A stretch of DNA of 21,932 nt from a virus: the IMG/VR virus record IMGVR_UViG_3300020433_000058, positions 1 to 21,932 of that record; one strand, given 5' to 3'. The position numbers were made by a program, and so were the translations under genes. This document shows positions 1 to 9,900 of this stretch, piece by piece (the stretch's first letter is position 1; each line of letters starts with the position of its first letter). The notes under the pieces were generated by a model, which ran no database searches, was not told the origin of the DNA, and saw only the letters and a list, made by a program, of their open reading frames with translations.

Positions 1-2361
1 ATTATTGATTTTACCGTCTTTCATATCATCAACTTCATTTTTACCTGCAACATTTATATATTCTTTATTTTTAATTTCTGTAACTTGGTCTTTATGGATA
101 TAAAATTCTTTGCTTGTCTTTTTGCCTTTTTTATCAATTTGGTATACTACATAATATTCATTATTTACTAATTCTTTAATATTAATATCGTAGATAGAGC
201 CTCCTGGACTTGATGGGCCGGCAAGATTAACAGTTTTACCCTCCATCGATGTTTGAGAATATGTCGTTCCTATCACTCTTTTTACATTTCCAGATATAGA
301 ATTTATTGGGATGACAAAAGTTTTTTTATTTTCATCACTTAAAGAATCATATTGCTTTTTTGTTATTGGTTTTTTATCACTTAGATAGTCAGCATTTTGT
401 CTATTTGATCTTCCTAATTTACTAGACATAGATTGATGCACATATATTGGAAACGCATATTGATCAGACTCAGTTCTTAAATTATATCCAATATATTCAT
501 CTTTAATTATTCTAGGTGTGTTTATTTGACTATCTCTTTCTGCAGCTGCCGGATTTTTAGCTGTACTTCTTTTTTGTCTGCCAATTTTGTCGCCACCATG
601 AACATGTAATCTTGCAAGATTTTCTTTGCTATAATTTGACGTTATAACATCACCTATTCTTAATCTAATTAAAGGTGATGCTGTCGGCATTTGTGTGAAA
701 GGAAATGCGTGAGGAGAATTTGATTCCTTACCTAACTTAGTTTTTCTAATTCCTTTTGACCATTGGGGATATACCATTGATACAAGTTTATTAATTTGAT
801 ACCACATTAAATCATGATCATCTTGATTATAAGAAACTAGTGAAAAAGTTGTATTAATTGTTCTTGTTGTTTTGACATAATGTTTAACATCATCAATACG
901 TCCGTATCCTGTTGAAGAAGAATATTCTGGACTAAAGCTATCAGATATAGTATCAATAAACGCATGAAAAGCCAATATTTCATTTGTTCTAAGATCATGA
1001 AAATAAAAAGGCATATATTCATTATCTAAATAATCTTCAACTAACTTAACAACTTCTGCTGATAGTCTTTTTTGTTCTAATTTATTTTTACCTTTGTCAG
1101 AATCATCAAAGTTTTGTTTTAGCTTTCTGTTTTGCATTACAACTTTTTTAATATATGTATTTGTTTTTAAAAGCTGCGGTAAAGACGTTATTGAAAAAGT
1201 ATTATTTCCTTCGTTTCTAGAATCTTCTTGACGCCAAAGATATTTAGACTCATAATCTCCTGTAAACGTGCTGTCGTTAGATATTTTTTTCTTATTTTCT
1301 TCTGTTGTTAACAACATTTTTTTACTTAATAAGTTTCTCTCTTCTGAAAATCTGTGATGTTGTGTAAGATTAGTTGGGCGATCTTTCATAGCTCTTCGCC
1401 AAACTATTCTTCCAATATGCATTCTTTCAATTATAAACTTAAAATAGTATTGACTAAACTCAATGAAAAATTTATCCAAACCTACTGGTTTATTTTCAGG
1501 TGAGTCTTCTTTTGCCTTATATAAAATTCTTTTATGCCAATAGGATTCTTTTTGAAACTTTCTTATAAGCAATAATATTCTATTATGTTCAATCTTAGAA
1601 AGATTAACAATAGTATCTGCAAAATTAACAAGTATAAGTGTTTGCAAAGAAGAAGGATTTGAAAAACTACCTTTTGAAAGTTCAAGCCTATTCTGCCCCT
1701 CTTCCATAAGCGCTGCTATTTTAGGATCTGAATTCATAAATTCATTTAAACCTAATAAAAAATAAGCAACAGGTTCAGCATTATTTGTTAAGCTAAATTT
1801 AGGATAATTGAGAAGATCATGAAAATAGTCATAAAGGGTATTTTTATAGTTTGATAAAGTTCTAGTAACAGCTTCAGCAACTATAATATAGATTATTGAT
1901 TCTAAAACATAATCAAGTACAAAAGAAAATTTTATTAAGTCAACTTGTCCTTTAATATCAACATAACCTATAGAATTAACATCAAAACCTGCTAACATTT
2001 CCAATTCTTCAGCATAAATCTTATAAGCATCATCATCGCCAAAAATACTGTTAAACTGATTATAATATTTTCCGTACAAAGCATAATCTTCTTTACTTCC
2101 AAAAGATTCATTATATAAAAGATTATCTTTATCACTAGTAACTGAAGAATTAGGAAGATCAGTAATTGGCAAAGCAGTAAATGGCGCAATCTTTAATGGA
2201 CCATTTGTTCTTAATTTTTCAAGGTTGTCAAATTTTCCAATTTGATCTTCTGTTGCAGATCCTGCTGAAAGGTTGTTATTTATTGTTGTTACACCTTCTT
2301 CAGAAACTGTAGTTTTTGTAATTGTACCATCAATATTTAACACATATTTTTTAGACGACAT
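1..2361 (-). CDS. Large tail/baseplate-associated structural protein, 3' end outside window
   Basis: An open frame runs from an ATG at 2361 off the left edge, giving 787 visible codons; the C-terminus is missing. The start is preceded by an AAGGAT Shine-Dalgarno sequence and lies 3 bases after the stop of the 87-aa gene. I checked much of the frame codon by codon and found no stop. The N-terminal half is helical and mixed-charge, with a hydrophobic stretch near residues 145-165 (VLDYVLESIIYIIVAEAV). A middle part carries DTISDSFSPEYS, then YGRIDDVKHYVKTTRTI, then MVYPQWSKG and ASPLIRLRIGDVITSNYS. From memory, this run of motifs occurs in large virion proteins coded next to tape measures in other myophages. 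The position after the tape measure matches T4 genes 48/54 and the LysM/gp53-type baseplate genes of other phages. A role in baseplate or tube initiation is inferred from position; no enzyme motif is visible. Confidence 0.6.
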   Translation of the reverse strand, partial: MSSKKYVLNIDGTITKTTVSEEGVTTINNNLSAGSATEDQIGKFDNLEKLRTNGPLKIAPFTALPITDLPNSSVTSDKDNLLYNESFGSKEDYALYGKYYNQFNSIFGDDDAYKIYAEELEMLAGFDVNSIGYVDIKGQVDLIKFSFVLDYVLESIIYIIVAEAVTRTLSNYKNTLYDYFHDLLNYPKFSLTNNAEPVAYFLLGLNEFMNSDPKIAALMEEGQNRLELSKGSFSNPSSLQTLILVNFADTIVNLSKIEHNRILLLIRKFQKESYWHKRILYKAKEDSPENKPVGLDKFFIEFSQYYFKFIIERMHIGRIVWRRAMKDRPTNLTQHHRFSEERNLLSKKMLLTTEENKKKISNDSTFTGDYESKYLWRQEDSRNEGNNTFSITSLPQLLKTNTYIKKVVMQNRKLKQNFDDSDKGKNKLEQKRLSAEVVKLVEDYLDNEYMPFYFHDLRTNEILAFHAFIDTISDSFSPEYSSSTGYGRIDDVKHYVKTTRTINTTFSLVSYNQDDHDLMWYQINKLVSMVYPQWSKGIRKTKLGKESNSPHAFPFTQMPTASPLIRLRIGDVITSNYSKENLARLHVHGGDKIGRQKRSTAKNPAAAERDSQINTPRIIKDEYIGYNLRTESDQYAFPIYVHQSMSSKLGRSNRQNADYLSDKKPITKKQYDSLSDENKKTFVIPINSISGNVKRVIGTTYSQTSMEGKTVNLAGPSSPGGSIYDINIKELVNNEYYVVYQIDKKGKKTSKEFYIHKDQVTEIKNKEYINVAGKNEVDDMKDGKINN

Positions 2362-2364
2362 ATT

Positions 2365-2628
2365 TTATCCTTTAATTACAGGCTTATCTTTTAAATATTC
2401 ATCTAAATCAATATTCTGTTTACTATTTTCTTTAAAGTTTTCGTCTATATTATTATTAAGCATATCTAAAATATCATTAAATCTATTTTCTGTTTTAAGT
2501 GTAACAAGCTTTCTTGCCTGCTCAATATCTATACCAAGTTTTTTTGCGTAAATAGCAGAAAATGTATCTATTATTTTATTTTCATCCAGTAAACTTTGGG
2601 CTTTGTTCTTTAATAAAAACTTATCCAT
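2365..2628 (-). CDS. Small helical protein of unknown function (87 aa)
   Basis: I do not recognise this protein. It is 87 residues, charged and probably all helical (MDKFLLKNKAQSLLDENK at the N-terminus, then ARKLVTLKTENRFNDIL), with no cysteine, signal peptide or membrane segment. Its ATG overlaps the tape-measure stop as TAATG, and its strong Shine-Dalgarno (GGAGGAGG) lies inside the last codons of the tape measure, where it encodes the EGGG of that protein's C-terminus. Translation is therefore likely coupled to the tape measure. The next gene starts 3 bases after its stop. Being wedged between the tape measure and a large tail gene suggests a tail assembly factor or small baseplate part, but this rests on position only. 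Confidence 0.75.
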   Translation of the reverse strand: MDKFLLKNKAQSLLDENKIIDTFSAIYAKKLGIDIEQARKLVTLKTENRFNDILDMLNNNIDENFKENSKQNIDLDEYLKDKPVIKG

Positions 2629-5600
2629 TAAATACCTCCTCCTTCAATTGGATTTCCTGAAGCGTCCAAAACAACACCGTCTGCTAAACGGAATCTAGAT
2701 CTTCCAGGCTTCATTGCTTCTGCAAGTATATCATGATCTAATGCAACCTGCGTTAATACTTTACCGTCAACAGGTATTGATATATTTAAACTTACTGGTC
2801 TTGCATCAGAATTGTTATTCTGCGTAGATCTTTGTCTCATATTTGCTACAGAAGTACTGCTTAAGTCTGTAAGGCCTGCATAACTTATTTCGCTCGGTTT
2901 AGCTGTAAGCGTAACATCTCCTGGCGCATGTTGAAGAACTTTTACGCCGTCAGGTGTATTTTTAATTGTTGCCATCATTCCAGGGCCTAATAACTTATTT
3001 TTTGCATTTTGCATTACACCGTTTATTTTTTCAACGTCTAAAGTTATCATGTTAAAATTTTCTCGCTTACCTTTCATAAAAGCTGCTAAATCTTGTAAGG
3101 CTTCATAATTATCTTCTAATTTTTTAACATCTAATAATTCACTTTTAGACATACTAGATCTTTCAAAAAATTCTTTTAAAAGAGCTTTATCTCTTACAGT
3201 ACCTTCTTTTTCCATTTGATTTAGTACGTACTGCATTTTTCCCCCTAACTTTGCTAGTTCTCCTTCGTTGTCGGTTAAAACATCTGTAATAAAGTTTGTT
3301 TGACCTGCCATTTTATTTGCTAAGTCTTCAATAACTGAAGTTTTACCTTTTAATCCTAATTTTGCTGCTTCTTCTAATCCTTTAACTTTGTTGCCTAAAT
3401 AGTCTGTAGTAAATGGTAAAGCACTTGTAGCACCTTCAGAAAGTGCTTTACCAAAATCAGTTGCAATCCCTACTAACTTTTGATTTATATAAACAAAAAG
3501 ACGCATAAACGGGCCTGTTTTTGAAACTAATGTATCAACTAATTTATTAAAAGTATTTTGAATTGCATTTGCATCTTGTGTATTTAGACCAAATATTTTC
3601 ATCATTTTATCTTTAATACTTTCACCTCCGTCGATACTATATCCACCTCCGTCCAAAAGATCTACTAATCCGCTAAAAGCATCTCCAACAGTTTGTATTA
3701 TTCCTGGACCAATTGCTGCAAAAGCTTTTAAGAATTGACCAACAAATTTTCCGCCTGTTTTAAATATCTCACCTACAATATTTCCTTTTTCATCTAACCT
3801 TGAAAAACTAAAAAATTTTGCTGTGTTGTTTGAAAATTCATATTGTAATAATTCTAAGTCTTCTCCTGAAAATACTCTTCCTAAAAATGTGCCCATACTT
3901 TTTGAAAAACTTTCAAAAGTTGTTTTATATCTTTTAGAATTAAACAAACCTTTTTTGTTTTTACCATCACCAACCATTTCAACCAATAAATTTGTAACTG
4001 GCTTAAATGCTGAGCCAATTGCATTTGTTGCATCTTTTGAAAGCGTTAAACCTGAAGTAAAAAAGTCTTCCATTGTTTCTGATACTCTAAGCAAATGAGG
4101 AGTTAAACCAGAACTAGTTTTTATAGTATGAGCTACACCATTTGCAAAAGAATAAAAGAAGTTTTCACCTGCCATTGTTGCTTTAATTTCTTTTAATGAT
4201 CCACTCATTAATTCAAGATTTTTTATCTGCTGTACTGTTGGATCATCTTCTTTCATTTTTTGCTGTATTTCTGCAAAAGACATTCCCATATTTCTATAAT
4301 TCATAGTTAACTTTAAAGCTTCAGCAGTTAGGCCAGTATGAGTTTGCATTAAAGCTTTTTCATGACGATTTAAATCATCAAATGCTCTTCCAGTTGAAAG
4401 CATAGCATCTCTAAATTGCTCGATAATTTCTTCAGGTTTTTCTGCTCTTAATAATTGAAGCGCATCTAAATTCATTCCAAATGTTTGTGACAACATTGCA
4501 GAAGTTTGAGCAGCTGACTCAAAAGTATCTATTTTACCAAATACTGCAGATGCTTCTTTCATAGAAAGACCCATTTGCGTTAATCTTGCTGTTGTTTTTG
4601 TTAATTCATCGTTAGTAAGATGTCCAAAATTAATAATATCTTTTCTTAATTCAAAAAAGTTTTTTGACATTTTTTTCTTATCTAATCCAAAAGAATCTGC
4701 TGTGTTACTAATAGAAACTAAAACATTATCCATTGCTTGATAAATGCTTTCTCCATTCTTTACAGCCTCTGCAGTAATATATTCAATTTCTGCTGCGCCC
4801 ATGCCCATACTTCTTGTTGCCTTTACAAAAAACAGCGCTGATTCTTCGTTTTTTGCAATGCTTGCACCAACAGTATCCGCCAGCTGATTCATCCCTTCCA
4901 TTCCTTTTTGTATTTCTGAAATGAATGCTGTAACGCCTTGAGTTCCTATGCCAAATAGCTTAACTAAATCACCTCTAACATTTTTAAATCTAGAAAGATT
5001 GTTAACACTCATATCAGAGATATTTTGTATTCCTTTACCCAATCCTGACGTTGCATCAGCAAATTCTTTTGTTTGTTCTACTGCATTACCTATTTGAACA
5101 ACAATTTGTTCTCTAAGTTGATTACCAATTTTTGCTACTGCACCTGTTATTTTTAAAGGTAAACCTACAAAAAACTTTACAAACATACCTCCGTATTTTA
5201 TTCCCATCTTAAAATTATCAAACATTTTTCCAAGAATATAACCAAAAGTTTTTTTGAAAGCTAATACATAAGGATTAGCTGAAAGAGCACTAAAAGCTTT
5301 ACTAATTCCAGACACTCCTGACTTTATTCCCTTAAATACATTTGAAAAACCTCTGGTTAGCTTTGTGACGCCAAATTTTTTTAACAATCCTCCACCCGTA
5401 TCTTTCATTCCTTTAAGAACACCACCACCTATACCCCCCATAAAGCCTCCTAATCCGCTACCAAATTTTTTAAAAGCATTTTTAAATATATTAAATGTTT
5501 TACCTATTCCTACTAAAGTTTCTCCTAATGCACCAAGATCTTTAACTATAAGTCTATTTAGCTGAATTTGTTTTGAAGACTGTTGTAAAAATTTACCGCT

Positions 5601-5846
5601 TTCCTTTTGTCTTTTTTCTTCAATTTTATCAGATTCTTTTCTTGCTTCTTGACTTTTAATTTGAGCTTCGAGTGCGTCACTGAATTTTTGTTGCGCTGAG
5701 TTTTGTGCTTGAGTATTTTCATTAACAGCATCAACCAACTCACTTATGTCAAGTTTATCAAATGAATCAGCAGCTTTCTTTATATCTGGCATTGTAGCAG
5801 CCAAATTATTCATAGCTTCAATTATTTTTTGAGTATTATCAGCCAT
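2628..5846 (-). CDS. Tail tape measure protein (1072 aa)
   Basis: This protein probably sets tail length by spanning the tube lumen during assembly (the role of T4 gp29). The N-terminal 100 residues are polar and coiled-coil-like (AQIKSQEARKESDKIEEKRQ near 61-80). A Gly-rich segment follows at 129-153 (GSGLGGFMGGIGGG), then hydrophobic/amphipathic stretches (MFVKFFVGLPLKITGAVAKI), a long helical middle with MGMGAAEIEYITAEAV and FESAAQTSAMLSQTFGMNLD, and a short beta-like tail ending GNPIEGGGI. Alternating helical and Gly/Ala hydrophobic segments, large size and a place just after the tail chaperone pair are typical of tape measures. At the usual rise of about 1.5 A per residue it would fit a tail of roughly 160 nm, longer than that of T4 (gp29 is about 590 aa); this length is inference. 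The start has a clear AGGAG 7 bases upstream. The stop overlaps the next ATG. Confidence 0.85.
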   Translation of the reverse strand: MADNTQKIIEAMNNLAATMPDIKKAADSFDKLDISELVDAVNENTQAQNSAQQKFSDALEAQIKSQEARKESDKIEEKRQKESGKFLQQSSKQIQLNRLIVKDLGALGETLVGIGKTFNIFKNAFKKFGSGLGGFMGGIGGGVLKGMKDTGGGLLKKFGVTKLTRGFSNVFKGIKSGVSGISKAFSALSANPYVLAFKKTFGYILGKMFDNFKMGIKYGGMFVKFFVGLPLKITGAVAKIGNQLREQIVVQIGNAVEQTKEFADATSGLGKGIQNISDMSVNNLSRFKNVRGDLVKLFGIGTQGVTAFISEIQKGMEGMNQLADTVGASIAKNEESALFFVKATRSMGMGAAEIEYITAEAVKNGESIYQAMDNVLVSISNTADSFGLDKKKMSKNFFELRKDIINFGHLTNDELTKTTARLTQMGLSMKEASAVFGKIDTFESAAQTSAMLSQTFGMNLDALQLLRAEKPEEIIEQFRDAMLSTGRAFDDLNRHEKALMQTHTGLTAEALKLTMNYRNMGMSFAEIQQKMKEDDPTVQQIKNLELMSGSLKEIKATMAGENFFYSFANGVAHTIKTSSGLTPHLLRVSETMEDFFTSGLTLSKDATNAIGSAFKPVTNLLVEMVGDGKNKKGLFNSKRYKTTFESFSKSMGTFLGRVFSGEDLELLQYEFSNNTAKFFSFSRLDEKGNIVGEIFKTGGKFVGQFLKAFAAIGPGIIQTVGDAFSGLVDLLDGGGYSIDGGESIKDKMMKIFGLNTQDANAIQNTFNKLVDTLVSKTGPFMRLFVYINQKLVGIATDFGKALSEGATSALPFTTDYLGNKVKGLEEAAKLGLKGKTSVIEDLANKMAGQTNFITDVLTDNEGELAKLGGKMQYVLNQMEKEGTVRDKALLKEFFERSSMSKSELLDVKKLEDNYEALQDLAAFMKGKRENFNMITLDVEKINGVMQNAKNKLLGPGMMATIKNTPDGVKVLQHAPGDVTLTAKPSEISYAGLTDLSSTSVANMRQRSTQNNNSDARPVSLNISIPVDGKVLTQVALDHDILAEAMKPGRSRFRLADGVVLDASGNPIEGGGI

Positions 5847-5867
5847 TAAATTCTCCTGACCTAAAAA

Positions 5868-6143
5868 CTAAAATCCTTTATTAAATATGTTTTTATTATT
5901 ATTACTATTAGAAGAATTTTTTTGAAGATTGCTGTTTATCTCCTGTTTTTCTTTTTCAAAGTCTTCCTTTAGTTTATATATGAACCATAATCTTTTCCAA
6001 ACAGGTAATTTATAGGCATCCAAATAAGTAAAATTAGCGTGCTTTATTAAAACATATAATTGTTCTAAGATCAAAGTTTTATTTTCAGGCGTCAGGCCAA
6101 AAAAACGAAGCTCCGATTGGTAAATCAACCTCACTTTCTTCAT
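5868..6143 (-). CDS. Second frame of the tail assembly chaperone, probably expressed by frameshift
   Basis: This frame of up to 91 codons overlaps the last 59 bases of the gp26-like gene in the +1 frame. Its only ATG (6143) is inside that gene and has no Shine-Dalgarno before it (GTAAACATTGTC), whereas nearly every other gene here has AGGAG or AAGGA. The part beyond the overlap is a short helical protein with an aromatic, basic patch (KLPVWKRLWFIYKLKEDFEK) and a low-complexity Asn/Ser tail. It ends 21 bases before the tape measure start. In lambda (G/GT), P2 (E/E') and many other phages the gene pair just before the tape measure makes a chaperone and a longer frameshifted form. I infer the same here: a shift at the T7 run 6099-6105 would give a fusion of about 352 residues. 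Independent initiation at 6143, or a gp51-like separate protein, remains possible. Confidence 0.6.
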   Translation of the reverse strand: MKKVRLIYQSELRFFGLTPENKTLILEQLYVLIKHANFTYLDAYKLPVWKRLWFIYKLKEDFEKEKQEINSNLQKNSSNSNNNKNIFNKGF

Positions 6144-6927
6144 GACAATGTTTACAATTCATATGTGACTTCATGTCAACACCTGGCTCATGTTTATCCA
6201 AAAATCTTCGAAGAGCTAAAGAATCTCTAACCGGCATATTCTTAACAAACATAGTAATCTTGTTTTTGTCTGTAATTCCGTCAATTGAGAGTATAGATCT
6301 ACTTAATCTATCAGTTACAGCACTTTCTGTACTTAAACCACTCTTCTTTTTTCTCTCATCAATAATCATCATTTCTCTTTCGTCTTTTCCGGTTAGAAAC
6401 TTAACCATTACAGACTTCTTAGTTACAGGTAAAACAATTTCAAACTCATTAACACCAAACTCAACAGGGTCCACTGTAAGTCTTTTAATCGGTAAAGTAG
6501 AAAGATCAAATGTGTTCTTGCTTGTTTTACCACATGCAGGACATGCAATTTCTAATTCATAATCTGCACCGTAACCAGTAATTCTTAATGCAATTAAAAG
6601 AGCATTTCTATCACCTGAAATTAAATCATCAGGATCTATACTTTTGTCTGATAGACAACTTTTAATTAGACGACTAATTACTGTTCCGTTTTTAATATAA
6701 GCTCTTGAAGTTAAAATATCTTCTTCTTTAGCTGTCATAGGTGCAATATCTAATGTTTCTTTACCGAAAAGAGCACCATCTGTTGTATAAATAACACCTC
6801 TAGAAGGTAGAGGAACGCTTTCTACAGGAATTTCAATTCCAAAATCATCTAACATTACATTTGATTTTTTAATAGGACTACTATCAGAAATCTGTTCGTG
6901 TGAAACTGGCTCATCTAGATTGTTCAT
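6085..6927 (-). CDS. 26: gp26-like baseplate hub / tail assembly protein with zinc ribbon
   Basis: 280 residues. The core resembles the T4 gp26 family (T4_baseplate): IAPMTAKEEDILTSRAYIKN (61-80) and LIKSCLSDKSIDPDDLISGD match the family pattern of a helical segment followed by a count of conserved Asp/Pro turns. Two CxxC pairs, Cys129/Cys132 (CPACG) and Cys258/Cys261 (CKHCHEE), look like a four-cysteine zinc ribbon. An acidic, Ser-rich N-terminal 35 residues precedes the core. In T4, gp26 takes part in building the baseplate hub; relatives in other myophages sit before the tape measure and are thought to act as tail chaperones. That is the position here. The start is chosen for its GGAG 11 bases upstream. 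The 3' end overlaps a second frame, and a T7 run near the end suggests that a longer frameshifted form is also made. Confidence 0.75.
   Translation of the reverse strand: MNNLDEPVSHEQISDSSPIKKSNVMLDDFGIEIPVESVPLPSRGVIYTTDGALFGKETLDIAPMTAKEEDILTSRAYIKNGTVISRLIKSCLSDKSIDPDDLISGDRNALLIALRITGYGADYELEIACPACGKTSKNTFDLSTLPIKRLTVDPVEFGVNEFEIVLPVTKKSVMVKFLTGKDEREMMIIDERKKKSGLSTESAVTDRLSRSILSIDGITDKNKITMFVKNMPVRDSLALRRFLDKHEPGVDMKSHMNCKHCHEESEVDLPIGASFFWPDA
6099..6105 (-). promoter_or_regulatory. Candidate slippery site for programmed frameshift (T7 run)
   Basis: On the coding strand the codons TCG TTT TTT TGG of the gp26-like gene contain seven T in a row, 12 bases before its TGA stop (6085-6087). 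A +1 slip (or a -2 slip) moves ribosomes from the gp26-like frame into the downstream frame that ends at 5868. The fusion would read ...GASFF then GLTPENKTL. Position, the absence of a ribosome binding site for the second frame and the tape measure just downstream all fit. No shift has been shown. Confidence 0.5.
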
Positions 6928-6942
6928 ATATTATAATTCTCC

Positions 6943-6956
6943 ATACTATATAGTAT
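6943..6956. repeat. Perfect 14-bp palindrome at the sheath C / gp26-like junction
   Basis: ATACTATATAGTAT reads the same on both strands. It covers the stop codon of sheath C (TAG at 6946-6948) and ends against the GGAG that serves the gp26-like gene. It could be a dyad protein-binding site, a weak hairpin, or chance in AT-rich DNA. Confidence 0.5.
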
Positions 6957-9900
6957 TATTAATTATATCTACTTCATTTTGGTTTGTAAACTGTTTTATT
7001 TTATTTATTAAATTATTAATATTTAAATTAATAAAATTTTCAGGTCCAGCATCAAATAAAGATATACTAATCTGTCCATATACTATATTATTTAAATAGT
7101 TAGATTCTGAAGATTTATCTAAATCAGCTATATCTACATAAACTGAATAGTTTTTTATAACTCCATCTTCTACTAATCTACCTAAATAACTTTCTATTGC
7201 TAAACTAATTTGTATTTTAGAATTAAATAATATAGAATTTCTACTATTATTAGAAAATAATAAACTATTGTTTTGAACAATAGGTTGTCTTGTTAATATA
7301 TCAGTTAAATCTCTAATAATAGTTTGTTTTATTCTAACATTATGAAATAATCTCATAATACTCTTATTATTTTTAACTAAAGTATTACTTGACAATAATT
7401 TTAAACTTCTATCAGTAGTTAAAATACCAACAGGATTAATTGAAATGTCATATTTTTTAGTTTTTTCTAATAACGAGTCAAATTTATTATTATTGTAAAT
7501 ATAGTGTCTATTTAATACTGTATTATATGATACAAAGTCAGGTGAAAGTATATCTTCGCTATCCAAAGGCGTCTGAATTTCAGTTGATGCAATAGCATTA
7601 ATAGCTAAAATACTTGGCGGTAATATTAATCTTTCTACATTGTCTATAGATGCGTCGACACTATTTAACATAAATAAACTATATTCAGACTGTAAATATA
7701 AAGAAATAAAATCATCAATAGTTTTATCAGAACCTTGACTTGTCATATATTGAAGATCATCTCTTTCATCAATATATTCATCCGGTCTATTATTAGTATT
7801 TTTAAATAATATAGGATCTTTTAAATATGAATTTACATTACTGTAATTACCATTTTCTAAACTTGAATTATAAACAACTTCCGGAACATCAGCAATATAA
7901 GCAAATTGTTTACTGTTTGATTTATCTGATATCTTTCTTAGCAAATCAATATGAGATATGCCTGGCATACAGAAAACATCACAGAGTATATTTTCGTCAT
8001 TGATTATAATATCTGAAGCTTTATCATAAGCATCGTAAATCTGGCCTGTTTTAACTCCTGAAATTTCCTCCTCATATTCTCTTAAAACAGAAACTGAGTG
8101 ATTTCTTCTTTTGTGGTCATCTAAAATATTAAAGCCATCAAAGCCGCCATATGTCATTAAGTCAAAACTTAAAAATTTAGCGTGATATGAATCTCCTAAC
8201 GTGTCAGAACTTAATAATTCATCAACATTTACATATTTATACATAATATCATTAATATTTCCTATATTGTTAATGTTCCTTCCATCACGCTGATAAAATG
8301 CATAGTTCCACATACTTTTTATTTCAGATTCGTTATAAGAATATAATATTTTTTCTAAATGAAAAAACGAATTATATAAATCTATTTCGTTATCTTGTAA
8401 ATCTTCTATCCATACATTATTAATTTTATTTGCATAATCATTTCTAAAAAACTTTGAATAGTCTAAAAACTTTTGATAATGAAAATTATTGTAGTCTTTA
8501 TAAGTGTCAAATTTAATATTTCTTACATAACCTGAAATATTAACATCTTTAAACTCTTTATTTAATACATCATCAAATAGTACACCCCAATATCTGTCTC
8601 CAAAGTATACTTTATCTCCTTCTTTATTTGAAAGCAAATGATTACCAACAAAACTTAAAGGATTTTGTATTATCTTATTACTAAATGACCCTGGTTTATT
8701 TAAACTTGTCTCATCTATATTTAACCTAGGATAAGGCATAAATCCGCACGGAATTAAATCTGTGTTAATTATTCCGTCTTCTACATCATCATGAACTTCA
8801 ACATAAATGTAGTTATTTGTTTTTCTATAATCACCTTTAACTTCTAACTTATTTGTATCAAAATTAAAAAATTCACGTTCAGTACCAATAATATTACAAA
8901 TATAGTTTTCATCTGTAGGATTTAATGTTAAGTCGACAAATTCTTCAATCTTCGTAAAGACATTGTTTTTAAACTCAAACAACTCAATGTTAAACTTCGA
9001 CCAGTTTTCTCTTGTATTTGTAGAATTTACATCACCTTTTCTTCTAGGTTTTATTCTAAATCTAAATCTATTACCTGATTCACCATCGTCATAAGTAAAA
9101 AATCTAAATAACTTTATACAGCTTTTTCTTACTTGTGTTTTATCTGTATCAAGAATATTTTTTCTATTTGTCGGTTGTGATACTATCCATGGCGTTCTTG
9201 CTTTTTTAAACGACGACTTAAAGTTTTCATAATTAACTTGACCGGAGTTCCAACTATTATTACTTGTTGTTAAAAGATATTTGTTTTCATTTTCTTCTAT
9301 CTCTTTACTAAAACATTGTAAATTTCTAAATCTAGAATAAACATAGTGTCCTTTATTTAAAATCCACTCAAGATCTGTGTTTAAAGTATCAGTTTCAAAA
9401 GATTGATTTTCTTTGTCACTATAATACATTTGAATTACATTTTTTGAAGAATCTTTTAATCCTTGTATATAAATCATAGGATTTTTTAAAGTTGAAATGT
9501 TACTTCCTAAAAATGATGCTGCATTATTTAGTTTTGTTGAGAGTTCTTTTCTTTGTGAAATTATATTAACGTTATCTTTAATATCATCCTGTATATACAT
9601 TGAGACACCATGTGTAGTCATTATAACATCTGTAATTACTCCAATTGAATCAATACCAGGATCTAATGTAATACCTAATTGACCAATATAGTCTGAGTAT
9701 GGTGAAACATGATTTGTTGTATCAATATTTTCTACCATTGTTGTTAAAAAGTGAACTTTACCTTCGCTTCCTCCACTATTTGTGAATTTACTTTCACCTT
9801 TGCCATAATCTGAAATACTTCCACTTAAAACTAAGTCGCCAGAAATAAAACCAGCATTATTTGTATTAGGTGCTCCAAGAACTCTTACATAACTTGATTG

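Noticed and set aside
6173-6562. Plus-strand open frame of 129 codons opposite the gp26-like gene
   Set aside because: It is antisense to a gene with clear family motifs; Leu/Ser/Ile-rich composition is typical of a shadow of AT-rich coding DNA.
6943-6956. Palindrome as an operator for the gp26-like gene
   Set aside because: A 14-bp A/T palindrome is expected now and then in DNA this AT-rich, and no regulator is in the window; listed only as a repeat.
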